Assembly: GCA_017307755.1 (NCBI GenBank) | Contig: JAFKGQ010000006.1 | Location: 124,001 to 188,000 of the forward strand | Direction of reading: 5' to 3' | From: Chitinophagaceae bacterium | Lineage (GTDB): Bacteria; Bacteroidota; Bacteroidia; Chitinophagales; Chitinophagaceae | DNA length: 64,000 nucleotides | In this document: positions 16,854 to 26,488 of the stretch, piece by piece | How positions within the stretch are numbered: position 1 is the stretch's first letter | Layout: each line of letters opens with the position of its first letter | Position numbers and translations under genes: made by a program | The notes under the pieces: generated by a model | What the model was told of the DNA's origin: nothing | The model's database searches: none | The model's input: the letters and a program-made list of their open reading frames with translations, nothing else

Positions 16854-18188
16854 TTATTTAACCCCGCCAATACTGACCAGGTCCGTCCTCGTCTTTCCAT
16901 TCTCCGTGATCCTTGCCAGCGTATACACCGTCCCATCCTTCCCCACAGCAATGGAATTGACATACACCGGCCGCTGCCCGTCGGGATAAAAGACAGCCCC
17001 GCGATCCCGGTATTTGCCGGTGAGAAGATCATAGGTCACAAGATGCAGATCTTCCAGTCCCTTCGCTTCTCCCATGGCCGTGCTGTTCTTCCCCTTCACC
17101 CGGTGGCCTTCTTTATAGACAGGTCCGCCTGTGAGATAATACAAGGTATGTTGATCAGGTCCCAATATAAAACCAAGATATCCATAGCTGAACTGGTCGA
17201 ACATCCCGCTGCGTTTTGAAGGCTCGGAAGTAATACGGTCCAACACCCTCACCCGTTCAGCCCGTGGGTCGAATTGAAAAAGATAGCCGGAATTACCATG
17301 CACGCCATAGATCGTCTTATTCCCCGGGTACCACACAGTTTGCCGCCAGTTATACCCCATACTGCCCGCCGAAGCAGGATCATAGATCCCAAAATAATCC
17401 TTTCTCATATCTTCTTCCAATGGCTCCAGCACATTGCTGCCCGATTTCAGACAAAAGATAGTCCCCTCCGATGTCGTGGCATACACCGCCCCATCCGTAG
17501 GGTTGATGGCCAGGCTCCGGCAAAGGACCCGGAAATCCTTGCCCGACCCATTCTCCCCCTCTCCCGACAAAAGACCAATCTCCTTCAACTCCTTCTTTCC
17601 TACGTCATATCTGAACACATAACCCGTAGGCCAGGTGATACAATAGATCAACCCCCTCTTCGTATCCATATTCATGGTAAGTATCCCTTCCTGGTGAGGG
17701 GCAATGGCCAGATCGTCGAACTTCCCTGTCTTCATGTCATAAGCCAGGATGTGCCCGCCCGGATAAGCCTTATATCCCGGGGGAGGGATACCCATTTTTT
17801 CCATGCCATCCACCATGCTGTAATAACCCACATGCGTAGCAAAATACAATTTACCGTTAGATTCTACGAAACGTACATGGCTTTTTCCCTGCGCAATGGT
17901 CTTGAGCCCCTTCTCCCCGCAGGCCTCCGTCAGATCGCCGCAGTGGTGGATCCGTCCCGTTCCGGGGTCAAAGGAATACATCTGGCCTCCCGTATCGATG
18001 GACTGAGAACTAAGCACATAATAGATCTTGCCGTCACTGGCGGCAGAAATAGCATTGTAGGTATCATGCCCAATGGCAAACCCTGAGTTATAGGTTCTGG
18101 CCGTCAGCTTTTTCAGGTCCCCCTGCGCAAATCCGTCTTGCCGGACCAACACCGTTAACATCAAAAATAATCCTGTTAATATTTTCAT
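16854..18188 (-). CDS. Exported beta-propeller protein of unknown function
   Basis: A 444-residue protein with a signal peptide ending near FAQG (residues 19-22). Repeats of the form 'ASDGKIYYVLS', 'NPTDGAVYATTSEGTIF' and 'VGKDGTVYTLA' suggest six or seven propeller blades covering the mature chain. I do not recognise a characterised family. The start overlaps the aminotransferase stop by four bases, and the protein lies between that gene and the ceramidase-like gene. It could bind or cleave an oligosaccharide in the periplasm, as propeller lyases do, but no catalytic residues can be named. Confidence 0.65.
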   Translation of the reverse strand: MKILTGLFLMLTVLVRQDGFAQGDLKKLTARTYNSGFAIGHDTYNAISAASDGKIYYVLSSQSIDTGGQMYSFDPGTGRIHHCGDLTEACGEKGLKTIAQGKSHVRFVESNGKLYFATHVGYYSMVDGMEKMGIPPPGYKAYPGGHILAYDMKTGKFDDLAIAPHQEGILTMNMDTKRGLIYCITWPTGYVFRYDVGKKELKEIGLLSGEGENGSGKDFRVLCRSLAINPTDGAVYATTSEGTIFCLKSGSNVLEPLEEDMRKDYFGIYDPASAGSMGYNWRQTVWYPGNKTIYGVHGNSGYLFQFDPRAERVRVLDRITSEPSKRSGMFDQFSYGYLGFILGPDQHTLYYLTGGPVYKEGHRVKGKNSTAMGEAKGLEDLHLVTYDLLTGKYRDRGAVFYPDGQRPVYVNSIAVGKDGTVYTLARITENGKTRTDLVSIGGVK

Positions 18189-19564
18189 TTTCCGGACGTT
18201 TTTATTTTTTCTGCATTCGCGTGTATCTTTTCAATAGCGTTGACAATATCATCCATATCCCGCCGCTCTGCCAGCAGCATGGATTGATAAAACCATACGG
18301 CCTCCTCATTACAAAGCTTGTCGTTCAACGGGCAATCGTTCCTTTCGTTAAAAGCACGGAGGTCCAGGTCCGCCGCAGCATACATCTTCCTGTAATTCTT
18401 CGACTCGAATGCGTTTTGCAAATAAGGCATCTTGTTCAGAGGAGCATACCCCTCGCTGCAGGGAATACCTTCCGCATTCAACGCCTTTAGGAACGCAGCC
18501 CTGGACAATCCCTTAAAGCCTTCTTTATTATACCTGAAAGGAAAGAGATGAAAGGCCGCCTTCGTGACATTATCAGTCAGTGTATAAGGGATAATACCCT
18601 GGATCTTGCCGATCTTCGATCGCAGGTACGCCGCATTCTCATTTCTTTTGTCCGTCTCCGCCGACAGCCGTTTTAGCTGCCCCAGCCCGATAGCCGCCTG
18701 GTATTCCGTCAGCCGGAGCTTGTTCCCCGCGATAAGCGTACCGGCATTCACCTGCCCCACTACAGACCCATATGGGTTTCCATAGTTGTGATAGGAATAA
18801 CATCTGTCCATAAACTTTTCATCATTGCTCGTAATGGCTCCCCCTTCTCCGATGGCCAGGTTCTTCGAGTTCTGGAAACTAAAACAACCCGCATGACCAA
18901 AGCTGCCGACACGCTGGTGACCAATCTCCGCCCCATGCGCCTGACAGGCATCCTCGATCACAAAAAGGTCATGCTTCTTTGCAATAGCCATGATACGATG
19001 CATATCCGCCGGCAGCCCTAAAATATGCACAGGGATAATAGCCCTCGTCTTGGACGTGATCTTTGCTTCTATCTTGCCCGGGTCTATCTGCCAGGTGGCC
19101 ACATCCGTGTCCACGAATACAGGCATGGCGCCCGTTGCAAGCACCGCCGCTACCGTGGCGATAAAAGTATACGGCGGTACGATCACCTCATCTCCGCCCC
19201 CGATGCCCATCTGCAGCAACGAGGCGATAAGGGCATTGGTCCCATTCACCACCGTTAGACATCGCTTCGTCCCCACGAACGCCCCCCACTCCTGCTCAAA
19301 CTGGGTGACCAGCGAAGCCCTGGACCACACCCCGCTGCGTAGATCGTCAACCACCAGCTTCTCGTCCGTATCCTTGTTCCAGATAGGCCAGCCTGGCCAC
19401 GCCTTCGTCCGGACAGGGCTTCCCCCCAATACGGCCGCACGCTGACCGCCCCCGGGTACGGCCCTGCCCCCGGCACTTGACAAAGAAGGGCTCAGCAACG
19501 CTCCCGCCGCAACAATACCCGTAGATTTAATAAAAGCCCTCCGGCCAAAATTCTTATTACTCAT
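18185..19564 (-). CDS. Tat-exported DegT/DnrJ/EryC1-type PLP aminotransferase
   Basis: The ATG at 19564 (MSNKNFGRRAFIKS) is preferred over 19588 because it opens a twin-arginine signal and clears the stop of the preceding gene by ten bases. The 459-residue product carries all landmarks of the DegT fold: NGTNALIASL near 107, the PLP-side aspartate in DACQAHG (205-211), and the PLP lysine K234 in QNSKNLAIGEGG. DegT enzymes normally transfer an amino group to keto-sugars in the cytoplasm; a Tat signal implies export after folding with cofactor. Between a GH109-Gfo fusion and a propeller protein it may act on oxidised amino sugars in the periplasm. Function there is not established. Confidence 0.8.
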   Translation of the reverse strand: MSNKNFGRRAFIKSTGIVAAGALLSPSLSSAGGRAVPGGGQRAAVLGGSPVRTKAWPGWPIWNKDTDEKLVVDDLRSGVWSRASLVTQFEQEWGAFVGTKRCLTVVNGTNALIASLLQMGIGGGDEVIVPPYTFIATVAAVLATGAMPVFVDTDVATWQIDPGKIEAKITSKTRAIIPVHILGLPADMHRIMAIAKKHDLFVIEDACQAHGAEIGHQRVGSFGHAGCFSFQNSKNLAIGEGGAITSNDEKFMDRCYSYHNYGNPYGSVVGQVNAGTLIAGNKLRLTEYQAAIGLGQLKRLSAETDKRNENAAYLRSKIGKIQGIIPYTLTDNVTKAAFHLFPFRYNKEGFKGLSRAAFLKALNAEGIPCSEGYAPLNKMPYLQNAFESKNYRKMYAAADLDLRAFNERNDCPLNDKLCNEEAVWFYQSMLLAERRDMDDIVNAIEKIHANAEKIKTSGK

Positions 19565-19574
19565 GCTAATTGTT

Positions 19575-21962
19575 TTAAACATTACCAATCTTCTTCGCCC
19601 CCTCCCGCGCCTTATCCAACACCGCCGCCAGACTTACCACAGCCCCTCCCTTGCGACGACTCTCATCGGCAGCTTCCATAAAAGTATAAACCTCCAGCGT
19701 CTCCTCCTCACTCACCGGCGATATCCCCGTCCCGAAGAACTGGACGATCCGCCGTAACAACGCCTCATAGCCCGAATAAGGACCGACCCTTGCCACCCCC
19801 TTCTCACCAAAGACCGTACCCCCATACTCATGCTGCCCCGTGCGCGTCCCCCGGAAAGTACCGACCCTGCCGTCACCCCAGACACCCGTCACCACATCCG
19901 TACCTTCGGTATAAACACGACTCACCTCCTTACACCCCCTACCCATCACCGTTATCAGCGTCTCGACGCCATGAATGCCATACCAGAAAAAATCCGGGTG
20001 ATGCGGCTCCAGCGGCGCCGGGCTAAAAGCATCCGCCCCCAGCACCTTGCCCACGGTCTTACCCGCGGCGGCATCCTGCATACCGTTCATGTACCGGAGA
20101 GAGGATGCGGTAAATACAGGGACCTTATATTTACGGGCGGCCTCAAAGATCGCCACCGCCTCTTTCAGCGTTCCCGCCACAGGCTTGTCTATAAACAATG
20201 TCTTACCCGCCTTTATGACAGCCATCGCCTGTTCAAAGTGTGGACGGCCGTCATTCGTCTCCAGCAATATGACATCCACTTTATCCAGCAACGTGGCGAT
20301 CGAATCCACGATCTCCACACCTTTCTTTTTTACAGTCTCTGTATACGCCGGTATCCGCTCCGTACTACTCTGGATATCCTTACTGCCCCAGGGATACGCA
20401 GCCACTATTTTATACCCGCCGTAATCCGGATCAGGTACATCATCGTTCAGCGCCTCCACAAATGCCGTACTGTGGGAAGTATCCAATCCGATAATCCCCA
20501 CCCGCTTCCCGGCTTTTACCAAACCCAGGCCCCCAGCACCCAAACTCAATACCCGCGTACTTCCCCCCTTCTCCATAGAAATATCCACAGGCGCATTGGT
20601 CTTCCAGGCGCCCGCGGTATAGTCCGGCACGTTGATGGAATTGCTCCGGTTCGCCACGGACCATACGCTCAAAGGAGCGATAGAACTCCAAAGCGCAGCA
20701 TCATAAACGTTCTGGTCAAGAGGCAGGCCGTTCCGCAGACAATCGATGGTCCGCCAATCCATGATAAAATCCATGCCGCCATGATCCCCAATGCCTTTGG
20801 CCGCCCCGCCGATCTTCCGTATGATCGGCGGCATATATTTTTCCTCCAGCGCCTTATACTCCTCCGCACTCAACCACTCATGCCCCACGGCATATCTGGC
20901 AGGCTCGGGATATTTGAGCCCGATACCCTTGGTGCCGCTCACCAGTTGTATCCTCGAATAAGGCCGGGGCGATGAGACATCAAATTGCACGACGATCGTA
21001 CGTCCCCGCACCGTGCGGATGGTGGAAATACTCATCGTTCCATTAAAATGCTTACCTACATACTTTTTATAAAAATCATCTGTAGCCGCCAACCGCTCAG
21101 CCATCCCCCCCAGAACAAAATCCTTGGAAGACATCGACACCATATAGTCCATCCTGTCACCCCGGTTGATATTCATCAGCTGACACAAAGGCCCCAATCC
21201 ATGCGTTGGATAAAGATTCCCGGTCCGCTTATAGGCTTCCTCCAATTCCCACATCTGGTAAAAATGCTCTTTGGAGAACATCAGCTCCTGTAAATTGTGG
21301 ATATAGGCCCCTTCACAATGCACGATCTCTCCAAAAAATCCCTGCCTGGCCATGTTAAGGGTCAACATCTCCGAATAGTCATAACAACAGTTCTCCACCA
21401 TCATACAATGCTTCTTCGTCCGCTCTGACGCCTCCACCAGTTGCCAGGCCTCCTCGATGGTCTTTGCGGCAGGGACTTCTACACAAACATGCTTGCCATG
21501 GTTCATGGAAAAGACGGCGATAGGCGTATGCAAGGCCCATGGAGTAAGGATATAGATAAGATCAAGATCATCCCGTTCGCATAGCTTTTTCCAGGCCTCC
21601 GGGTCCCCTGAATAAAGAGCCGGATGATGCCCCGCGGCTTCCACCAGCTGTTGCGCCAGCCGCACCCGCTCAGGACGAAGATCACACAAAGCCTTTATCT
21701 GAACGCCTTCGATCCTGGTCATACGCTCTACGGCCCCATAGCCCCTGTTGCCGATGCCTACGAACCCGATCCTCACCGTCTCCAGTTTTGGTGCGGCATA
21801 CCCGCTCATGTTAAACCGCTGCTTCGGCGGGGTCCGCTCCGCCTGCTCCCGGATTGCGTCCAGATCTTCGGGGCTACCCGCATAAGCCGGCAGGAACTGC
21901 GCCGCCAGTCCCAACCCGGTAAGACCCGTCATCTTTAAAAAATCTCTTCGATTATTACTCAT
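19575..21962 (-). CDS. Tat-exported GH109 glycosidase fused to a second Gfo/Idh/MocA unit
   Basis: A 795-residue protein starting at the ATG at 21962, which opens a twin-arginine signal (MSNNRRDFLKMTG). Residues about 60-460 match GH109 enzymes, which use tightly bound NAD to cleave alpha-N-acetylgalactosaminides: RIGFVGIGNRGYGAV (64-78), TPWALH (140-145), CVEVPAAKT and YPTHGLGP (251-258). Residues about 485-795 form a second dehydrogenase-like unit: KRVGIIGLDTSHSTAF, LLETNDGRPH, DKPVAG and a C-terminal sheet domain. GH109 proteins are usually about 450 residues, so the second half is an added module. The next gene upstream ends two bases before the start. Confidence 0.82.
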   Translation of the reverse strand: MSNNRRDFLKMTGLTGLGLAAQFLPAYAGSPEDLDAIREQAERTPPKQRFNMSGYAAPKLETVRIGFVGIGNRGYGAVERMTRIEGVQIKALCDLRPERVRLAQQLVEAAGHHPALYSGDPEAWKKLCERDDLDLIYILTPWALHTPIAVFSMNHGKHVCVEVPAAKTIEEAWQLVEASERTKKHCMMVENCCYDYSEMLTLNMARQGFFGEIVHCEGAYIHNLQELMFSKEHFYQMWELEEAYKRTGNLYPTHGLGPLCQLMNINRGDRMDYMVSMSSKDFVLGGMAERLAATDDFYKKYVGKHFNGTMSISTIRTVRGRTIVVQFDVSSPRPYSRIQLVSGTKGIGLKYPEPARYAVGHEWLSAEEYKALEEKYMPPIIRKIGGAAKGIGDHGGMDFIMDWRTIDCLRNGLPLDQNVYDAALWSSIAPLSVWSVANRSNSINVPDYTAGAWKTNAPVDISMEKGGSTRVLSLGAGGLGLVKAGKRVGIIGLDTSHSTAFVEALNDDVPDPDYGGYKIVAAYPWGSKDIQSSTERIPAYTETVKKKGVEIVDSIATLLDKVDVILLETNDGRPHFEQAMAVIKAGKTLFIDKPVAGTLKEAVAIFEAARKYKVPVFTASSLRYMNGMQDAAAGKTVGKVLGADAFSPAPLEPHHPDFFWYGIHGVETLITVMGRGCKEVSRVYTEGTDVVTGVWGDGRVGTFRGTRTGQHEYGGTVFGEKGVARVGPYSGYEALLRRIVQFFGTGISPVSEEETLEVYTFMEAADESRRKGGAVVSLAAVLDKAREGAKKIGNV

Positions 21963-21964
21963 AT

Positions 21965-22786
21965 TTATAAAATAGTTTCTTCCAGGAATCTTGGCTGATA
22001 ACCCTTCTCCTGCGCCCACTGCACCGCCGTAAGTATCCGCTGCCGGTAGTCGGGCTGATAATTAAAATAAAAAGGATAAAAATACTGCTCATGCACCAAC
22101 AGGTCAGCATACGGCGGCAACCCGCCGCTCGTCGCATATCCATCCAGATGAGGCCTGACCCGGTCCAGGTCCGTTTTGTCAAGGACAATGCTGGTTCGGA
22201 AAAATACTATGTCCTCCTGCTGATCTTTCCAGACAAACCGTTGCTTTATATACCTCCGCTGCTCTACACTGAGATAATAGCTCACAGCAGGCAGATCATC
22301 GTCTACGTTGAAATATCCCAGAAGACCCTTGTACCCCAGGTCCCGCAACGCCCTGCAGCCTTCCACAGTCGCCTCTCCCCAATGCACCGTCGTCACAGGA
22401 CCCATCAGTTCCTCACCCGCAAACCGCCTGATCTCCTGCATCACAAGACTGCAATCTCTTTTTACTTCCTCATAACCCGCCGTCCGGTAAGGCATATCCG
22501 GGAACTCCTGCAATGCATGAAAGCTAAGTCGCAGCCATCCCGTCTGCGCCTTCCATTCATCCTTGAACTTATCACTCAACATGGAAAGGTTGAATCCCTC
22601 CGTCTGGTAAAAAAGGTTTAAATGCACCTTCGTGCCATACTGCTCATGCACTTCCTTTAAAAAACCTAAATAGGGGTTTTCGAATATGGACGTATACTTA
22701 TCTTCATTTTCGTGAATATCCCGGAGGAACCAGATATTATCATCGATGGACAACCGGTACCCGCCGGCGAAATTCCTTATTTCCAT
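21965..22786 (-). CDS. NodB-like (polysaccharide deacetylase-fold) protein
   Basis: A 273-residue protein without a signal peptide. Features that fit the NodB fold are the early acidic pair in RLSIDDNIWFL, a histidine in LSFHALQEFP, and a later VTTVHWGEAT strand. It lacks the clear HxxxH metal motif of classical chitin deacetylases, so metal binding may differ. It sits between a GH20 gene and the GH109 fusion in the hexosamine operon. Removal of acetate or another N-acyl group from an imported sugar is possible. Absence of a signal would put it in the cytoplasm, unlike its neighbours. Confidence 0.6.
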   Translation of the reverse strand: MEIRNFAGGYRLSIDDNIWFLRDIHENEDKYTSIFENPYLGFLKEVHEQYGTKVHLNLFYQTEGFNLSMLSDKFKDEWKAQTGWLRLSFHALQEFPDMPYRTAGYEEVKRDCSLVMQEIRRFAGEELMGPVTTVHWGEATVEGCRALRDLGYKGLLGYFNVDDDLPAVSYYLSVEQRRYIKQRFVWKDQQEDIVFFRTSIVLDKTDLDRVRPHLDGYATSGGLPPYADLLVHEQYFYPFYFNYQPDYRQRILTAVQWAQEKGYQPRFLEETIL

Positions 22787-22827
22787 AACGCTAAAGATTT
22801 AATAAAAAAAACCGATCCTCTTCAAAG

Positions 22828-24879
22828 CTAAAAATCCGGCTTGAATAATTCTTCAAATGATTGAGTAGCCACATGACTCCGATCATGCGTTATCCGGTAA
22901 TCCAGCACCTTTAAAAGCAATTTCTGCCAAAGCCCATATTCCACGTCAAATCGTCCGGCAATGGTATTCAGCCGGTAAGGCATATTCTCCGACAGCCATC
23001 CCTCTTTATAAGCATCCTTTAGTCCTCCTCCCTCGTCCATCACATCCTGGATAAACCCATGACAGATATAGGCAATGTCATAATAGACAAAATCATTCTT
23101 TTTCTTCCCCAGCATGGCCTCATTCCAACGGTCGCAGATAACCTTCGCCCATATAAAGCGCGTCGCGGTATAATGCAGCAGCCGCGCCGACACCAATAAA
23201 GAGTTGATAAAGACGCTGTCCTTCCTGCCCGCCTTTGCCATTGCCCTGATCAGCCAGGCTTGCGCTTCTTCGCTCTCCTTCCTGGCGCGCCGCAGATCGT
23301 CGATATGCGTCCGGGTATTCTCCAGGTAATACGGTAAAAAAGGGTTCGACCAGCTTTCCACGATCGTTCCGCCGGGTAGATTGGAAGTATTTCTGCCCAG
23401 ACATTTGGACAAATGGTCGATCGTCAAAGCCATCCCCGACAATGCCTCCCGCATTTCGTTGCTTATAGCCGGGTACATTACGTCGCTGTACCGGGCCGTA
23501 AAGGTGCTTTTATCAGGAGCGACCCCCTGCCAGGCCCCGATACATCCATAAGCCATGAACATCCAGGAAGGACGTACATACGGCTCTACAGCATCCGTCC
23601 ACACGGAGGTGATGAACCCCATCGTCTGATGCTCCATGCCGGCCTTCAAAGTAAGATCGATATTGTCATAGGTGTAGTCGGCCGACGGATAGATATGCCC
23701 CCAGCCGGATACGGCTGGCTGGATAAAGAACGCTCTCTTCTCTTTTAACACCGGGTCCAGATAATGATGGATCGCCGCCGTATCAGGAGAATATTCCCAG
23801 ATGACCGGGATCACCTCCCTGGGAAACCTGGACATGATGTCGGGATAATAATTGTTCATATCCGTCCAGGCCAGTACGGTCTTCCCATACTTCTGCCATT
23901 CCTGCCGGACAAAATCCAGATGCTCCAGCCACAATTGCTCCGAATGGATGCTGCTGTCCACATCCTGCGATATTCGATTCGTTTCCCAGGTTTCGTCAAA
24001 CCCAACATGTACAAATGGACTGCTGAACAGCTGCGTATACTGCTTTATCCAATCCCGCAGGATGACCTTTACCTCCGGTTTCCTCGGGTCCAGCTCCTCC
24101 CCATAGGTCCCGATCGCCAATGAAGCGTACCGCTCCTGCTTCAGCAGATCATGCAAATGACCATAAAAAGCCACAAATGGAATGACATCCATGTGTCTTT
24201 CCCGACCATAAGCCACGATCTCCTTCACCTGCTCCTGCGTATATGCCGCCCCATAATTCATTCCCTCGTATCCCTTCATGACAACGCTTACCTCATTGTA
24301 GAAATAATACTGATTTACCTTCCAGCCCGACAGAAATGCCATCTGCCGCTTGATCTCATCGACAGTGGGTAATCCGCCATGCGCAAAGTCCATCATGACA
24401 CCCCTGTAAACCAATGCCGGCTGGTCCTCGATCTCCACCATGGGCAACATGGCCTCCCGTCCCGCTCCCGTTATCAGTTGCCGGATGGTTTGCATGGCAT
24501 AATAAAGACCCGCCGTCGTACGCGCATCCACACGCACGCCGGACGGGTCGATCACCAGCTTATAATACTCTTTGTTCCCGGCGCTATTATCTACCCTCCA
24601 GCCAAAACTCACCTTGCCCGTCTTCTCCATCACCCCGCCTGTCCGTTCACGAATAATTCCCCTCAGCTCATTCAATACAAACCGCACACCCTCCGGCGCA
24701 TCGGCCGCCCCGCTCACCGTCAGTCTCCTCAACGCCAGCTGTCCTTCCTTATACACAACGTGCCGTGGCGCCGGCAACAATACCGCACGCGACACAACAG
24801 TCCTGTTATCCTGGGCCCCCGCGGCCCCAATAATAAAAAGAGAGAACAATACGGCATATACTTTCCTCAGCATGCGCAT
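22828..24879 (-). CDS. GH20 family beta-N-acetylhexosaminidase-like enzyme
   Basis: A 683-residue secreted protein with signal peptide ending near GAAGAQ (18-23). The N-terminal GH20b domain covers about 30-150 (TTAGLYYAMQTIRQL), followed by the GH20 barrel beginning at YRGVMMDFAHGG. The catalytic Asp-Glu pair is D295-E296 in HVGFDETWE. The C-terminal 200 residues are helical. GH20 enzymes release terminal GlcNAc or GalNAc using the substrate acetamido group. It lies 16 bases after the SusD gene, so it is probably the periplasmic trimming enzyme for oligomers imported by this SusCD pair. Confidence 0.88.
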   Translation of the reverse strand: MRMLRKVYAVLFSLFIIGAAGAQDNRTVVSRAVLLPAPRHVVYKEGQLALRRLTVSGAADAPEGVRFVLNELRGIIRERTGGVMEKTGKVSFGWRVDNSAGNKEYYKLVIDPSGVRVDARTTAGLYYAMQTIRQLITGAGREAMLPMVEIEDQPALVYRGVMMDFAHGGLPTVDEIKRQMAFLSGWKVNQYYFYNEVSVVMKGYEGMNYGAAYTQEQVKEIVAYGRERHMDVIPFVAFYGHLHDLLKQERYASLAIGTYGEELDPRKPEVKVILRDWIKQYTQLFSSPFVHVGFDETWETNRISQDVDSSIHSEQLWLEHLDFVRQEWQKYGKTVLAWTDMNNYYPDIMSRFPREVIPVIWEYSPDTAAIHHYLDPVLKEKRAFFIQPAVSGWGHIYPSADYTYDNIDLTLKAGMEHQTMGFITSVWTDAVEPYVRPSWMFMAYGCIGAWQGVAPDKSTFTARYSDVMYPAISNEMREALSGMALTIDHLSKCLGRNTSNLPGGTIVESWSNPFLPYYLENTRTHIDDLRRARKESEEAQAWLIRAMAKAGRKDSVFINSLLVSARLLHYTATRFIWAKVICDRWNEAMLGKKKNDFVYYDIAYICHGFIQDVMDEGGGLKDAYKEGWLSENMPYRLNTIAGRFDVEYGLWQKLLLKVLDYRITHDRSHVATQSFEELFKPDF

Positions 24880-24895
24880 TTTTCTTTAAATATAC

Positions 24896-26476
24896 CTAAT
24901 TGATATCCCACCAGAGCCTGGTCGCACAATTATCCGGGCCGCCAAGTTTCTGTATGGCCCTGTTCACCGCATCCGCATTGGTCTGCTTCTCCGTATCCAG
25001 GTACGGCATCCGCTTGATCGTGGTACCCACCGGCACATCCGGGTTGTCGCTATGCAGGACAGGATAGAGCGCCGGTAAATTGGTCCTGCGCACCTCCGCC
25101 CATCCTTCCATACCGTCCGGCCACAAAGCCAGGTACTTCTGCTGAGCCACCTGCTTCCGTTGCATAGTAGGATCGCTGCTCCACAATACAGGGTAGTCAT
25201 TTACAGCAGGAGACCCCATCAGATCGCCCGGAGGCGCAGGAGTAGCAACGTTGCTCACATAAGCATTGATCGCCGTCTGGTCGGTGATACCCCACTGCGC
25301 CATGGAAGCGCGGATACCGGCCTCATAGAGGTTCTGCGCGTTGTCACCCATATTCCATCCGTTCAATACGCCTTCCGCACGGAGGAAATAAGCTTCGGCG
25401 GCATGCATGATGTCTTGCTTCACGTCATACACCGTCTTCCAGACGCCGTTGGAATAAGAACACCAGCGGGTACCCATATTCGAGGTATAGGGGCGGGTAT
25501 TGCCCGTCAATACCTTCTCGCTCACATACATCCCGTTGCGAAGACCATTGTATTTCCCGTCGGCCGTGGACGGCTGCCAGAAAATAGGCATACGGGGATC
25601 ATTGTACCCTTTTTGCATGGAGAGCATGGTGGCGCTGGCACGGATATCTTCCCAACCCGCAATGACGGCCAGACCATTGTATTCACCATATGTCTTCGTG
25701 GACTTCGGCATATAGGCATCCGTGGAAATATCCGTCATGACCCCGCCGGCCACGGCAGCTTCCGCCTGCGTTTTGGCAGTGGGCGCATCTACCCCGGATA
25801 TACGAAGAGCCAGCCGTAAACGCAATGTATTGGCGAACTTGATCCAGGCAGACACCGGGTCGGACTGCTTGCCATACACAAGGTCAAAAGCGCCAAAAGG
25901 CTTTTCACCCGCATGACTCTTCAACGCAGTGACCGCTGCATCCAATCGCTTGAAAAAGTCATAATAGATGGAATCCTGACGGTCATACTCCACGACGCGC
26001 TGACCATTGGCAGCCTGGCTGTATGGCACCGGTCCAAAATAGTCCGTGATGCGGTGGAACACCCAAACCCACCAGATATTTGCAAGCGCATGCTCCGCGG
26101 AATTCACGTCCGTTCCCGCGAGTATCGTCTTCAGCTGAGGGGCTGCAGCAGTATACGCAGGATTCCAGCAGGCAGGCATCCAGGCCTGTACGACGACATA
26201 ACGGTCCGTGGGAAAGGACTGCGCCGCCTGCCCAAAGAATTGCGAATAAACACTGGCAATTGTACCTTCCCCGATCTCGAAATTGTCAGGGCTAAGCGTA
26301 GGGGACATCTGCGCATAAGCAAACATTTGCGGATATTGCGTCGGCGTGACATTAGCGATGGTCGACGGGTTTGCATTCATCTCCGCAAACTTCTTTGTAC
26401 AGCTCCCCAGCCCCGCTGTCAGGAAGAGAAATAACAAACCGTTCCGCATATATTGAAAGGTGATTTTCTTACACAT
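24896..26476 (-). CDS. SusD/RagB-family outer-membrane glycan-binding lipoprotein
   Basis: A 526-residue lipoprotein with a signal ending in the lipobox LGSC (Cys26). It belongs to the SusD-like group with an early 'NANPSTIANVTPTQY' segment, helical tetratricopeptide-like core and a C-terminal binding face (PDGMEGWAEVRRTNLP is typical). It forms the lid of the SusC transporter encoded 12 bases upstream and binds the glycan at the cell surface. An ATG at 26449 inside the signal is an alternative start. Confidence 0.9.
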   Translation of the reverse strand: MCKKITFQYMRNGLLFLFLTAGLGSCTKKFAEMNANPSTIANVTPTQYPQMFAYAQMSPTLSPDNFEIGEGTIASVYSQFFGQAAQSFPTDRYVVVQAWMPACWNPAYTAAAPQLKTILAGTDVNSAEHALANIWWVWVFHRITDYFGPVPYSQAANGQRVVEYDRQDSIYYDFFKRLDAAVTALKSHAGEKPFGAFDLVYGKQSDPVSAWIKFANTLRLRLALRISGVDAPTAKTQAEAAVAGGVMTDISTDAYMPKSTKTYGEYNGLAVIAGWEDIRASATMLSMQKGYNDPRMPIFWQPSTADGKYNGLRNGMYVSEKVLTGNTRPYTSNMGTRWCSYSNGVWKTVYDVKQDIMHAAEAYFLRAEGVLNGWNMGDNAQNLYEAGIRASMAQWGITDQTAINAYVSNVATPAPPGDLMGSPAVNDYPVLWSSDPTMQRKQVAQQKYLALWPDGMEGWAEVRRTNLPALYPVLHSDNPDVPVGTTIKRMPYLDTEKQTNADAVNRAIQKLGGPDNCATRLWWDIN

Positions 26477-26488
26477 TGTAGGCGATTT

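Noticed and set aside
19830..20975. A 381-codon plus-strand frame inside the GH109 fusion gene
   Set aside because: Composition is rich in Arg, His and Pro with no domain or signal; it is a shadow of the opposite gene.
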